From NCBI GenBank assembly GCA_006969905.1, contig CP030887.1, positions 1 to 64,000 of the forward strand: 64,000 bases of DNA, written 5' to 3'. The notes under the pieces are model-generated. The model worked only from the letters and a program-made list of their open reading frames with translations, had not been told where the DNA came from and did not search any database. This document shows, piece by piece, positions 14,429 through 23,761 of this stretch (position 1 is its first letter; each line of letters starts with the position of its first letter). A program made the position numbers and the translations under genes. This DNA comes from Balneolaceae bacterium (GTDB lineage: Bacteria; Bacteroidota; Rhodothermia; Balneolales; Balneolaceae).

Positions 14429-15331
14429 ATGAATTCTGTCGAAGAGAAAGTCCTGACACCGCGACCTTTTTCAGAAACCATATCTGATTACTACCAACTT
14501 ACCAAGCCGGGTATCACACTGGCAGTATTGGCAAGTATGCTGGTAGGCTTTGTATTAGGCAGTACAGGTACCATCAGCTACCTCATTATGATACATGCTA
14601 TTGTGGGTACATGGTTGATTGCAGCAGGGACCGGGGCTCATAACCAGTTTATGGAACGTAAGCTTGACGGCTTGATGAAGCGCACCGAAAAAAGACCTCT
14701 TCCAACCCAAAGAATATCTGCTAAAAATGGGATGATCTTTTCGCTTACTCTTATTTTCAGTGGTCTTTTATACCTGGTTCTTATGGTAAACCCTGTTGCA
14801 GGTGCTGTTTCTTTTGCTACTACTCTCATCTACCTGGCTGCTTATACTCCCATGAAGCAGGTTTCAGCTTTTAATATTGTTATTGGAGCGGTTCCGGGGG
14901 CATTACCTCCGGTAGGCGGTTGGGCAGCAGCAAGTGGCACGGTTACCGAACCGGGAATGTGGCTTTTATTTGGAATTGTATTTCTTTGGCAGGTACCTCA
15001 TGTAATGGCTATTGCATGGATGTGCAAAGATGATTATTCAAGCGCAGGCTTTAAGATGTTGCCCAAAAATGATGAGACAGGATCCAAAACTTCTTTCTGG
15101 GCAATTTTATGTACGCTTCTCCTCTTCCCTGTTACCGTAGCTATTTACTGGCTTAGCATATCCGGTATCATATTCCTGGTATTGGGGGTGTTGCTTGCTT
15201 TAGGGTTTTTGTATTACAGCATCATCTTTTTGAAAGACCGGACCAAAGAGAACGCACGCAAACTTATGTTTGCCTCTATTGCTTATTTACCCCTGGTATG
15301 GAGCGCTGTATTTATTGACCGGTTATTCTAG
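14429..15331 (+). CDS. ctaB: Protoheme IX farnesyltransferase (heme O synthase)
   Basis: The 300-residue UbiA-family membrane protein has the first prenyl-diphosphate motif 'GAHNQFMERKLDGLMKRTEKRPL' (about 70-92) and a second Asp-rich region near 'MCKDDYSSAGFKMLP' (about 195). It farnesylates protoheme to heme O, the substrate of the divergent ctaA product. The stop overlaps the convergent RDD gene by nine bases. Confidence 0.93.
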   Translation: MNSVEEKVLTPRPFSETISDYYQLTKPGITLAVLASMLVGFVLGSTGTISYLIMIHAIVGTWLIAAGTGAHNQFMERKLDGLMKRTEKRPLPTQRISAKNGMIFSLTLIFSGLLYLVLMVNPVAGAVSFATTLIYLAAYTPMKQVSAFNIVIGAVPGALPPVGGWAAASGTVTEPGMWLLFGIVFLWQVPHVMAIAWMCKDDYSSAGFKMLPKNDETGSKTSFWAILCTLLLFPVTVAIYWLSISGIIFLVLGVLLALGFLYYSIIFLKDRTKENARKLMFASIAYLPLVWSAVFIDRLF

Positions 15332-16084
15332 TCCGCCATGTAAGGCATTGTAGTCTTTTACTATCTGCTGCAAAAATTGCACATCATTCATATCGCTTGA
15401 TAGAATTCCCAGCTTATCCTGGATCAGTTTTCGGGTTTTTGCCACCATGATAATCCACCGGGCATAATCATAGTCATACCTGCTTTTAAGAACTTCATTA
15501 ATGATACTTACATCTTCATCTTTCAGATCCATTACCTGCGGGAATATCGCATCGTATTCTTCTTCTACCTGGTGAAGCATTGTATCACTGAGCTTTGTCT
15601 TTTTCTTTACCTTGATAACACAGGTTTTAGCTGCTATATCTCCTAATCGTTGCCCTTTACCGTTGATAAGTATGGTAATCAATGCTAAGCCACCCTGAGT
15701 CAGGGTAACCTCGAACAAACGAATTATCCACCGGATCAGGTAATTGATAATTGAAGGGCGGGTTCCGTCCAGTTTAACCACCCTTATTCCTACTACCCAT
15801 TTACCAACAGTAAATCCATTCCAAACAATTTCCATGATCAGGTGATAAAGCATAACCGGCAATAGAATAATCAGCATAAAAAGCCATACAAATTCCTCGC
15901 CCGGAGGGTCTGATGCGGATTCAACCGAACCATCACTCGCAAGCATCCCCATCATAATTAAAAAGAACCAGTACACTCCCAATACAATGGCGTCCAGTAC
16001 GTAGGCCAGTATACGCTCTCCCAGGCCCGCTGGGGTATAGTTAAGCTGTACGTGCTGGGTGGTTTCAACACCAATTTCTGTCAT
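15323..16084 (-). CDS. RDD-family membrane protein
   Basis: From the ATG at 16084 (MTEIGVETT) the product is 253 residues; an upstream ATG would add 19 residues that do not fit. The RDD domain occupies about 15-160: 'GLGERILAYVLDAIVLGVYWF' contains the Arg-Asp core, followed by two more membrane segments and 'FTVGKWVVGIRVVKLDGTRPSIINYLIRWIIRL'. The C-terminal 90 residues are soluble and helical. It is divergent from a SpoIIM-like gene. This RDD/SpoIIM/MoxR/DUF58 neighbourhood recurs in bacteria; the transported substrate, if any, is unknown. Confidence 0.88.
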   Translation of the reverse strand: MTEIGVETTQHVQLNYTPAGLGERILAYVLDAIVLGVYWFFLIMMGMLASDGSVESASDPPGEEFVWLFMLIILLPVMLYHLIMEIVWNGFTVGKWVVGIRVVKLDGTRPSIINYLIRWIIRLFEVTLTQGGLALITILINGKGQRLGDIAAKTCVIKVKKKTKLSDTMLHQVEEEYDAIFPQVMDLKDEDVSIINEVLKSRYDYDYARWIIMVAKTRKLIQDKLGILSSDMNDVQFLQQIVKDYNALHGGLE

Positions 16085-16186
16085 CTTCCGGTTTTTATTT
16101 AGGATGAAATGAACTACTATTAACAGGCAACAAAAGTACATTCATAAGACTCAAAAGAAAAGCAGCACGGCTAATTAATTAATATT

Positions 16187-17149
16187 ATGAGGGAGGTTAC
16201 ATTCCTTAAAAAAAACTCGCAAAAGTGGACATCTTTTGAGAAGCTGCTTACGCAACCCAATAAGGAAAAAGCAGATACTTTAGCTGAGTTGTACATAGAA
16301 GTCTCAAACGATTTGGCTTTCGCGCAAAGCAATTTCCCCGGCAGCAAAACAGAGGCTTACCTAAATGATCTTACTATTCAGGCCCACAATACACTCCATA
16401 AAAACAGGAAAACAGACCTGCAGAGCATTTTAAGGTTCTGGACACATGATATCCCAATGCTTTTCAGCGGCAAACAAAAGGAGCTGTTTTATTCCTTTTG
16501 TGTTTTTAGTATTGCAATCTCCATAGGTGTTTTATCCTCATATCTTGATGATTCTTTTACCCGCAGCTTTTTAGGCGACCGTTATGTAAATATGACTATA
16601 AACAATATAAATGAGGGCGATCCCTTAGCTGTTTATAAAGATGAACATGCTATGAATATGTTCCTGGGAATAACCATTAATAATATCCGGGTTTCTTTTA
16701 TAGCTTTTGTAGCAGGGTTACTTACCTCTGTGGGTACCGGGCTGATCTTGTTTACCAATGGAATTATGGTGGGTACTTTTCTCCAGTTCTTTGCTAAATA
16801 CACTTTGCTGAAAGAAGCTTTATTGGTCGTTTTCATACATGGCACCCTTGAGCTTTCCGCCATTGTAATAGCAGGTGCAGCAGGTTTTGTTTTGGGAAAC
16901 AGCCTGCTGTTTCCGGGAACCTACAGCCGGTATCAATCTTTTTTACGGGCCAGCAAAGAGGGAACAAAAATGATTATCGGGCTTGTGCCCATATTTATCC
17001 TGGCAGGATTGTTAGAATCTTTTGTAACCCGGTATACCGGAATGCCGGTATTCTTAAGTCTTGCCATTATTGGCGGCTCACTGGCATTCATACTTTTTTA
17101 TTTCGTTTTCCTCCCTATTTCGAAAGCAAAACAAAACCAACACTCATGA
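16187..17149 (+). CDS. SpoIIM (stage II sporulation protein M)-like membrane protein
   Basis: The 320-residue protein has a soluble N-terminal helical region (about 1-95), then about six membrane segments with the SpoIIM-type 'FLGITINNIRVSFIAFVAGLLTSVGTGLILFTNGIMVG' (about 155-195) and 'FIHGTLELSAIVIAGAAGFVLG' (about 215-240). In non-sporulating Bacteroidota it pairs with RDD, MoxR and DUF58 genes, so a sporulation role is not implied. Its stop overlaps the next ATG (ATGA), starting a coupled run of genes. Confidence 0.87.
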   Translation: MREVTFLKKNSQKWTSFEKLLTQPNKEKADTLAELYIEVSNDLAFAQSNFPGSKTEAYLNDLTIQAHNTLHKNRKTDLQSILRFWTHDIPMLFSGKQKELFYSFCVFSIAISIGVLSSYLDDSFTRSFLGDRYVNMTINNINEGDPLAVYKDEHAMNMFLGITINNIRVSFIAFVAGLLTSVGTGLILFTNGIMVGTFLQFFAKYTLLKEALLVVFIHGTLELSAIVIAGAAGFVLGNSLLFPGTYSRYQSFLRASKEGTKMIIGLVPIFILAGLLESFVTRYTGMPVFLSLAIIGGSLAFILFYFVFLPISKAKQNQHS

Positions 17150-17988
17150 AAAACCTTGTACTTCGCCAAAGTCGCGATTTCGGAGATATCCTTTCCGCTA
17201 CTTTCACCTACCTGCGCCTTCACTTCAAAACACTTGGAAAGGGCCTCCTTTTCTTTTCTCTACCGGTCATCATTATTTCCGGGGTTCTGATTGGGTCAGG
17301 ATTTGGAGATTCCTTTGCAGCTTCGGAAGCCGGGCTTTCCGAACCGGAAGAACTTGGGGCGTTTTTCTTTAAGTTTTTTAGCGGGCTTATACTCCTCATG
17401 CTCACCTTTGTAGTAATCACTCAAATTGTATTCAAACACATGCAGCTTGTTGATGAAGGCGTTGAGGATATTGATGTGAATATGCTCCTGGAAGATTTCT
17501 CCAGAAACTTTTTTGGTCTGATCGGTATCTATATTGTGATTGGGGTAGCTACCACTATCGGTATTATGCTATTTATTATTCCCGGTATTTTTATTTCTGT
17601 AAAGCTTTCGCTTGCCCCGGCTATTTACATTATTGAAGAAGAAGAGTTTGGGGAAGCCCTCTCAAAATCGTGGGAAGTTACCCGTGATTATTGGTGGTTT
17701 ACTTTCGGGGTAAATATCGTGGTTTCAATCATAGTAAACTTTGCTTCCAATATTGTCATCTTCCCAATGTACATTATCATGATGGTAGTGGTATTTGCCT
17801 CAGGAGAACCCGATATGAATTTATTCGGTACATTATTCAGTGTTATGTATGGCCTTTCAATGATAACCGTTGGGCTTCTTTACTGCATACCCGTCATTTC
17901 TCAAGCGTTGGTTTACTTTAACCTGGATGAACGAAAAAGCGGTGCTACCCTTACAAGCAAGATTGACTCTCTGGCCGGTAATAATTGA
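17146..17988 (+). CDS. Multi-pass membrane protein of the MoxR/DUF58 cluster
   Basis: The 280-residue protein has about six hydrophobic segments and a central 'SLAPAIYIIEEEEFGEALSKSWEVTRDYWWFTFGV' (about 155-190), a pattern seen in DUF975 and GPDPase-membrane-type proteins. It has no catalytic motif I can name. It overlaps the SpoIIM-like gene upstream and sits four bases before the DUF4129 gene. It probably forms part of the same membrane assembly. Confidence 0.7.
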   Translation: MKNLVLRQSRDFGDILSATFTYLRLHFKTLGKGLLFFSLPVIIISGVLIGSGFGDSFAASEAGLSEPEELGAFFFKFFSGLILLMLTFVVITQIVFKHMQLVDEGVEDIDVNMLLEDFSRNFFGLIGIYIVIGVATTIGIMLFIIPGIFISVKLSLAPAIYIIEEEEFGEALSKSWEVTRDYWWFTFGVNIVVSIIVNFASNIVIFPMYIIMMVVVFASGEPDMNLFGTLFSVMYGLSMITVGLLYCIPVISQALVYFNLDERKSGATLTSKIDSLAGNN

Positions 17989-17991
17989 TTT

Positions 17992-18747
17992 TTGCATCAC
18001 GTTGCTGACATATTAAGAGTATTTTCCTTCCGAAAGCTATTTCCTTTGGTATTCCTATTAGGTATCTGCTTGTCAGGCTCTCCCTTATTAGTTGCCCAGC
18101 AAACAGACAGCCTCAACGTAGATCAAACTTCTAAAATCAGGATGCCTTCGCCGGAAAGACTTGCTGAAATAAGCAATAACGAAGGCTACTTCTATAACGA
18201 AGTGAAAACAGAGATGAGCCTTTGGGACCGCTTTGTGCTATGGCTCAGAAATTTACTGGGTGAATGGATCACATCAGATTTTATGTCTCTTTTCCTTAAA
18301 ATCTCCGCTTCTGTTGCCTTTGTACTGATTCTCATTCTTTTGATCAACCAGATAATGAAGGGAGAACTTAAAAATGCCATCAAGAGCAAAGGAAACCGGA
18401 CCGTTCTTAATTTAAATCCTACCCTGGAAAATATTGATGATATAAAGTATGAGGAGCTTATTCAGCAAGCCCTTCAAAAAAGAAACTATGCACTGGCCGT
18501 CCGATACTTATACCAAAAATGCCTGGTGATCTTAAAAGAGCAAGAACTCATCGAATGGAAGTCAGATAAAACCAACTATGATTATCTCTTCGAACTGGGA
18601 AACCATCCAAGCGCTTCTCACTTTGACCGGCTCACCTATTTTTATGAGTATGTGGATTATGGAGACTTCAAAATTAATGAACAACAGTTCAATACCATCC
18701 ACAACGTCTACCAACAGTTTAAAAATCAAATTATCAAACAGCCTTGA
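17992..18747 (+). CDS. DUF4129-type protein, exported N-terminus and one membrane helix
   Basis: The 251-residue product has a long N-terminal signal (RKLFPLVFLLGICLSGSPLLVAQ, ending about residue 36), a membrane helix near 105-122 (ISASVAFVLILILLINQIM), and a C-terminal cytosolic DUF4129 domain with 'YALAVRYLYQKCLVILKEQELIEWKSDKTNYDYLFEL'. The start is a TTG four bases after the previous stop; no ATG lies before residue 50, and that one would remove the signal. It is part of the MoxR/DUF58 cluster. Confidence 0.8.
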   Translation: MHHVADILRVFSFRKLFPLVFLLGICLSGSPLLVAQQTDSLNVDQTSKIRMPSPERLAEISNNEGYFYNEVKTEMSLWDRFVLWLRNLLGEWITSDFMSLFLKISASVAFVLILILLINQIMKGELKNAIKSKGNRTVLNLNPTLENIDDIKYEELIQQALQKRNYALAVRYLYQKCLVILKEQELIEWKSDKTNYDYLFELGNHPSASHFDRLTYFYEYVDYGDFKINEQQFNTIHNVYQQFKNQIIKQP

Positions 18748-19934
18748 GAAAAGACCGGCTCTATATCGTTTTCCTGGTTCTTTCGGTGGTTGTTTACGCA
18801 GCTGTTGAAATGGCTAAACCGGAACCGGTTGACTGGTCACCGGATTTTACAAAGAGTAAGTTTATACCCCACTCCTCAAAAATCCTTTATGAAGAACTGG
18901 ATGCTGCATTTCCGTACTCACAAATCTCTGAAAATAATTCAAACCTCTTCGACATCGCGGAAGATGTCAATAGTGACTCAAGGAACTGGATTTTTATAAA
19001 TAGCTCTTTTGGTTTTGATGAATACGAAACAGATGTTCTTTTGCGGGCTGCTTCCGCAGGTGATCATGTTTTTCTTGCCGGGTTAACCGCTGGCCCATTG
19101 GGTGATTCTTTAGGTTTGAGATACAGATTCTTTTACAGCTTTTTTGATAGTGCCTCTGAAAAAGAAAACCTTCACCTGCTTTTTAATGATCCGGGTTTTA
19201 ATATCGAAAATGGATGGAACCTTAGTATAAAAGGCACCTTTCATTTTATCACTTCATACGACTCAGCACGCACAAAAGAGCTGGGTAGTTTTGATGGTGA
19301 TTATCTGAACTTTGTGGAAATACAATGGGGAGACGGAAAGTTTCTTGTAAATACAACTCCATACCTGTTCACCAACTACTACCTAAGAACACCCGAGTAT
19401 GCCACCTATGCTTATGGTGCACTTTCCCATCTCCCAGACAGGACAACAGTTTGGGACAACTATTATAAAGACGGAAAGCAGGCGATGGCTACACCCATGT
19501 ATGCAATACTTAATTCAGACGCTCTTAAGTACGCCTGGTTCACAGCTGTTATCAGCGTTTTTCTTTTTATGCTGTTCCGTTCAAAAAGAAGACAGCGTAT
19601 TATCCCGGTTCTTAAATCACCCGAAAATTCAAGTATCCGGTTTGCGGAAACCATTGGCCAGCTTTACCAGGAACAGGGATCCCATAAAGACATTCTTGAG
19701 AAAAAGATCCTCTTTTTCTTTGATTATATAAAAACAAACCTTCGCTTAGACACAACCGAGATTAATGAACAATTTCGTGAGGATGTAGCCATACGATCCG
19801 GGATCAATAAGCAAGAGATTATTCGTCTTTTTGACCTGTTAGAACTGGTCAAAAATTCTCAAAAAGTTACAGATAACAAACTTAAACTTTTAACTGATCA
19901 AATTGATCAATTTTATAAAAACAGCCAACGATGA
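18744..19934 (+). CDS. DUF4350-type membrane protein
   Basis: The 396-residue product starts at a TTG that overlaps the previous stop (TTGA). It has an N-terminal membrane anchor (LYIVFLVLSVVVYAAVEM, about 5-22), an extracytoplasmic domain of about 240 residues with 'HVFLAGLTAGPLGDSLG', a second membrane helix near 275-290 (WFTAVISVFLFMLF) and a cytosolic helical tail of about 100 residues. DUF4350 proteins accompany MoxR and DUF58 genes. It overlaps the MoxR gene start by four bases. Confidence 0.8.
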   Translation: MRKDRLYIVFLVLSVVVYAAVEMAKPEPVDWSPDFTKSKFIPHSSKILYEELDAAFPYSQISENNSNLFDIAEDVNSDSRNWIFINSSFGFDEYETDVLLRAASAGDHVFLAGLTAGPLGDSLGLRYRFFYSFFDSASEKENLHLLFNDPGFNIENGWNLSIKGTFHFITSYDSARTKELGSFDGDYLNFVEIQWGDGKFLVNTTPYLFTNYYLRTPEYATYAYGALSHLPDRTTVWDNYYKDGKQAMATPMYAILNSDALKYAWFTAVISVFLFMLFRSKRRQRIIPVLKSPENSSIRFAETIGQLYQEQGSHKDILEKKILFFFDYIKTNLRLDTTEINEQFREDVAIRSGINKQEIIRLFDLLELVKNSQKVTDNKLKLLTDQIDQFYKNSQR

Positions 19935-20959
19935 GTGAATCCAAAAGCCCTGAAGAACAACCTGGTCAAACCTCAAATAACGAAGATGAACTTCGGTTCT
20001 CAGCAAGGACGGATCTTTCCGGGGTACAAAGCCTGGTAGATAATATTCGTAATGAGATCGGTAAAGTAATTGTGGGCCAGCAAAACATGGTTGACCTGTT
20101 GATCACAGCTCTGCTGGCAGATGGCCATGTACTTATTGAAGGTGTACCCGGTGTTGCCAAAACCCTTACCACAAAACTTCTGGCACAGGTAATTGATGTT
20201 GGCTTCTCAAGAATACAGTTTACGCCCGATCTTATGCCTGCTGATGTGATAGGTACCTCCATCTTTAATCCCAAGACCTCGAATTTTGAGTTTAAGAAAG
20301 GGCCTGTTTTTTCAAACATCGTTCTTATTGACGAAATAAACCGGTCACCGGCAAAAACCCAGGCAGCCCTTTTTGAGGCAATGGAAGAAAGGCAGGTTTC
20401 TGTAGATGGAGTTACCCATCCAATGTCTCCGCCCTTTATGGTGATTGCCACCCAAAATCCTATAGAACATGAAGGAACGTACCGCCTTCCTGAAGCTCAG
20501 TTAGACCGCTTTCTCTTCAAGATCGAAGTCCCCTATCCTTCTCTGGATGAAGAGATCAATATCCTGCAGGGAAGTTATGAACGGGGAAATGTAATTGATC
20601 TGGGTGTCCTCAAAAAAGTAGCTCATACGGATGATATCCTGGAGCAGAGAAAAATCATCAGCAAAGTACATGTTGAGCCTTTGGTGATGAAATACATTGC
20701 AGAAATTGTACAGCAAACCCGTAACTCAAGTTCTATTTCTGTGGGTGCTTCCCCTCGAGCTTCTGTATTTGTAATGCGGGCAGCCCAGGCATGGGCAGCC
20801 ATCCGTGGAAGAGATTTTATCACTCCTGAAGATGTGAAAGCTATTATTATGCCTGTTTTAAGACATCGTATAATGCTGACACCGGAAAAAGAGATGGAAG
20901 GTGTTACTCCCGATAAAGTGATAAGTGTAACGCTGGAAAAAGTTGAGGTGCCGCGATAA
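19931..20959 (+). CDS. MoxR-family AAA+ ATPase
   Basis: The 342-residue ATPase has Walker A 'IEGVPGVAKTLTT' (about 67-79), Walker B 'NIVLIDEINRSPAKTQAALFEAMEE' (about 128-152), sensor 1 'MVIATQNPIEHEGTYRLPEAQLDRF' and a C-terminal lid. MoxR proteins act as chaperone-like remodelling ATPases, usually with DUF58 or VWA partners; the DUF58 gene is next. Its ATG overlaps the previous stop (ATGA). Confidence 0.93.
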   Translation: MSESKSPEEQPGQTSNNEDELRFSARTDLSGVQSLVDNIRNEIGKVIVGQQNMVDLLITALLADGHVLIEGVPGVAKTLTTKLLAQVIDVGFSRIQFTPDLMPADVIGTSIFNPKTSNFEFKKGPVFSNIVLIDEINRSPAKTQAALFEAMEERQVSVDGVTHPMSPPFMVIATQNPIEHEGTYRLPEAQLDRFLFKIEVPYPSLDEEINILQGSYERGNVIDLGVLKKVAHTDDILEQRKIISKVHVEPLVMKYIAEIVQQTRNSSSISVGASPRASVFVMRAAQAWAAIRGRDFITPEDVKAIIMPVLRHRIMLTPEKEMEGVTPDKVISVTLEKVEVPR

Positions 20960-21021
20960 AAGCCTTCTTTTCTCAAATATTTCTCACCTCAAAGCTCTTC
21001 TGGGTACTCTTTGGATGTACC

Positions 21022-22290
21022 GTGCTTTTCCTGTTTGGGTATTTCTACCCAGCTTTGTTCCCGATTGCACAACTGACCGTTCTGGGTGCGGGTATTTTCC
21101 TTATCGTAGATACACTGATACTTTTCAGAATCCGTGAGCCCATCAAAGCAAACCGGAGTATAGGAAACAGACTTTCGAACGGTGACGATAACCCGGTCTG
21201 GATTAATGTCCAGAGCTTCTATCCCTTTAAAGTTTTGGTACAAATCATTGATGAAATCCCCCACCAGTTCCAGGTCCGGGATTTCAAACTCCAAGTTTCG
21301 CTGTCAAACAGGGAGAACAAATCCCTGAAATATGAGCTCCGGCCTACGGAACGGGGTGAGTATTATTTTGGAGCCATTCATATTTATGCAGAATCCACCA
21401 TTGGATTCATACAAAGACGGACAAAAATTGAACAGGAAGTAACCGTACCGGTGTATCCTTCTTTTATACAGATGCAAAAATTTGAGATGTATGCCATTTC
21501 AAACCGGCTTTCTGATATCGGCGTTAAGAAAATCCGTCGCTTGGGACATACGATGGAGTTTGACCAGATCAAAGAGTACGTACAGGGCGATGATGTCCGC
21601 TCTATCAACTGGAAAGCTACCGCCCGTTCCCAAAACCTTATGGTAAACCAATACCAGGACGAAAAATCACAGCAAGTTATAAACGTGATTGATATGGGGC
21701 GTGTAATGAAAATGCCCTTTGATGGGCTTACCCTTCTGGATTACGCCATTAATACCAGCCTGGTTATTTCCAATATTGCACTTCTCAAAGATGATAAAGC
21801 CGGGCTTATTACTTTTGGCAACAAAAACTCCATTATTGTAAAGCCGGAAAAGCGACGCCCCCATATACGTAAAATACAGGAAGCGCTCTATAACCTGGAA
21901 ACCAACTTCCTGGAGTCTGATTTTGAACGTTTGGTTTTGAACCTGAAACTTCATCTCAACCAGCGCAGCCTTATCCTTCTCTATACTAATTTCGAAACCT
22001 TCTCAGCTATGGAAAGGCAGCTTCCCTATCTTCAAAGAGTAGCTAAGGACCATTTACTGGTAACCATCTTCTTTGAAAATACCGAGGTAGGAAAACTCAT
22101 TGAAAAAGACTCTTCTACTATCGGGGATATCTATACCAAAACCATTGCTGAAAAATTCTACTATGAAAAGAAGCAGATCGTAAAGGCACTGAACCAGAGA
22201 GGAATTCATACCATCTTTACCCCACCCAAAGAGCTATCGGTAAACGCCATAAATAAATACCTGGAATTAAAAGCCAGAGGATTGATTTAG
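21022..22290 (+). CDS. DUF58 protein with VWA-like fold, MoxR partner
   Basis: From a GTG at 21022 the product is 422 residues: two N-terminal membrane segments, a beta-rich region, then the DUF58 signature 'IRRLGHTMEFDQIKEYVQGDDVRSINWKATARSQNLMVNQYQDEKSQQV' (about 175-225) and a VWA-like C-terminal half. The frame is open upstream to 20956, and the added residues (KAFFSQIFLTSKLFWVLFG) look like the usual DUF58 N-terminus. The only codon available as a start there is ATA at 20956, overlapping the MoxR stop. It acts at the inner membrane with MoxR. Confidence 0.9.
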   Translation: MLFLFGYFYPALFPIAQLTVLGAGIFLIVDTLILFRIREPIKANRSIGNRLSNGDDNPVWINVQSFYPFKVLVQIIDEIPHQFQVRDFKLQVSLSNRENKSLKYELRPTERGEYYFGAIHIYAESTIGFIQRRTKIEQEVTVPVYPSFIQMQKFEMYAISNRLSDIGVKKIRRLGHTMEFDQIKEYVQGDDVRSINWKATARSQNLMVNQYQDEKSQQVINVIDMGRVMKMPFDGLTLLDYAINTSLVISNIALLKDDKAGLITFGNKNSIIVKPEKRRPHIRKIQEALYNLETNFLESDFERLVLNLKLHLNQRSLILLYTNFETFSAMERQLPYLQRVAKDHLLVTIFFENTEVGKLIEKDSSTIGDIYTKTIAEKFYYEKKQIVKALNQRGIHTIFTPPKELSVNAINKYLELKARGLI

Positions 22291-22310
22291 TATTTTCGAT
22301 TCCAATAAGT

Positions 22311-22634
22311 ATGGCTTATTTTAAAACAGTAGTTTATAGGGCTTTCAATATTACCAATGCTAAAAAAGTTTTTGCCATACTATTAACTATACTTGGTATT
22401 TCTAGTCTGCTATACGGAATTAATTTATTCAATACTCTAAATTCAATCCAAGCCGGAAATATTAGTGAGGGTGGTTTAGGAGAGTTTGCATATTGGGCAG
22501 GTGGCTGGTTTTCAATTTCATTATCTATATTTTTCTTTGTTGATGTCCTACTACTTTACATTTTTAAAAAACCAAAAAGGCTCTATAACAAGCGCTTCAA
22601 GTCGATCCCGGTAGATAATGCTCGAGACTGCTAG
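22311..22634 (+). CDS. Small hypothetical membrane protein
   Basis: The 107-residue product has two membrane segments, about 19-40 (VFAILLTILGISSLLYGINLF) and 62-85 (GGWFSISLSIFFFVDVLLLYIF), and a basic C-terminal tail. The start lies 20 bases after the DUF58 stop and the direction is the same. It is not a standard member of the cluster, and base use is more A/T-rich than in the genes before it. Function is not known. Confidence 0.65.
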   Translation: MAYFKTVVYRAFNITNAKKVFAILLTILGISSLLYGINLFNTLNSIQAGNISEGGLGEFAYWAGGWFSISLSIFFFVDVLLLYIFKKPKRLYNKRFKSIPVDNARDC

Positions 22635-22716
22635 TTTACTTCGAAACCTTAAATTATGTACCCGAGCCGCTTAAGAGCCGGATCGTTAGCATCATCTCCA
22701 ATACTGGAGTGAAGAT

Positions 22717-23535
22717 TTACTCACGCTCTGCACCTTCGAGAAAGGGAACAGGACTAACCACGTTGAAATGATCAGCTTCTTCAAAGAATTGATTGAGTAG
22801 CGTGTTGTGGCCATAACCAACGATAAACAGTATCCGGTCGCCTGGTTCACTGTAAAGCGCAGTACGCGCGAACATCACCATGTTACGTTCCCACCAGTCC
22901 ATCATCTGGATTGCCCCTTGAGGGTCTTCGACAGTGCCCATTTGGGCAATTGACAGATAAATCGAGCTGCCCTGGAAGTTTTCGGGCTTGTTAAGCTCGG
23001 CGAGCAGGCCACTCAAAGGTAGGTCACTGTAACGCTCATATAGGTCACGGATGGCCGCTCCAGCAATGCGACGCTCATCCATTTGACGCTGAAGATCAAG
23101 TTCTTCCGCAATTGCCAGAGCAGGGCGGTAATCAAGAAAATTACTGTAATCGACACCATAAAGGCGCTCATGACCGAGCCGATTTGCCAGACGCATGCCA
23201 TATTGCTGGCGTTCATTGGCTGTTATCTCATGAGTACCATCGCGATAGGCATCATAAAGTGCATTGAATTTAGCTTCGTAGGATGGTGGCATTTCTAGCA
23301 TAATTTTATCAGGTTGAAATGCCTCGATTTTATCAAGCAGATCCATAATTTGCTGTTGACCCTTGTCGGAGAGATAAAAATCTGAGTTACCGCTTAGATG
23401 AATAGTGCCAAGTATCATGACTTGGACAGGATCATATTTTTCCACTTCATCTTCGTTATTTTGAGCATTAAGCATCGACAATTGAGAGAGGATCAAAAAA
23501 ACTGTTGCCAGAATTAGAATTTTTTTTGTGTACAT
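22717..23535 (-). CDS. DUF5694/TraB-like exported protein
   Basis: From the ATG at 23535 the product is 272 residues, with signal peptide 'KILILATVFLILSQLSMLNAQ' and a mature domain marked by 'VMILGTIHLSGNSDF' (about 38-52), 'DKIMLEMPPSY', 'LYGVDYSNFLDYRP' and 'ILFIVGYGHNTLLNQFF' near the end. These G-T-I-H and G-x-G-H motifs are those of the TraB/ChaN-like fold; DUF5694 is the closest name. An upstream ATG would spoil the signal peptide. Molecular role is unknown. Confidence 0.8.
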   Translation of the reverse strand: MYTKKILILATVFLILSQLSMLNAQNNEDEVEKYDPVQVMILGTIHLSGNSDFYLSDKGQQQIMDLLDKIEAFQPDKIMLEMPPSYEAKFNALYDAYRDGTHEITANERQQYGMRLANRLGHERLYGVDYSNFLDYRPALAIAEELDLQRQMDERRIAGAAIRDLYERYSDLPLSGLLAELNKPENFQGSSIYLSIAQMGTVEDPQGAIQMMDWWERNMVMFARTALYSEPGDRILFIVGYGHNTLLNQFFEEADHFNVVSPVPFLEGAERE

Positions 23536-23761
23536 ATTTAAAACTTTAATTAATGATATCGAATTGTATTCTCTATCCGTTCTCAAAAAGTGTGCCAAAA
23601 TCTATAAAACAACCCATAGGGCTAAAAATGAAGAACTTTCCTCTCCATGTGATCAATAATGAACAGTCGCTGTTCGAAAAGGAACAAACTAATTTTCAAG
23701 TACTGGTAATAGTCCTTATCCCCCATGATCTTTCAAGTTTGTGACTTAAAAAGCCTGAACA

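Noticed and set aside
16187-17149. Evidence of sporulation from the SpoIIM-like gene
   Set aside because: The family occurs in many non-sporulating bacteria with RDD and MoxR genes, and no other sporulation gene is present.
19966-20451. Minus-strand frame opposite the MoxR gene
   Set aside because: It is a shadow of a strongly conserved ATPase gene.
23553-23744. Plus-strand 63-codon frame between the DUF5694 gene and the orphan gene
   Set aside because: It overlaps the leader of the DUF5694 gene, has no clear start signal and no recognisable sequence; it may be chance in an A/T-rich gap.
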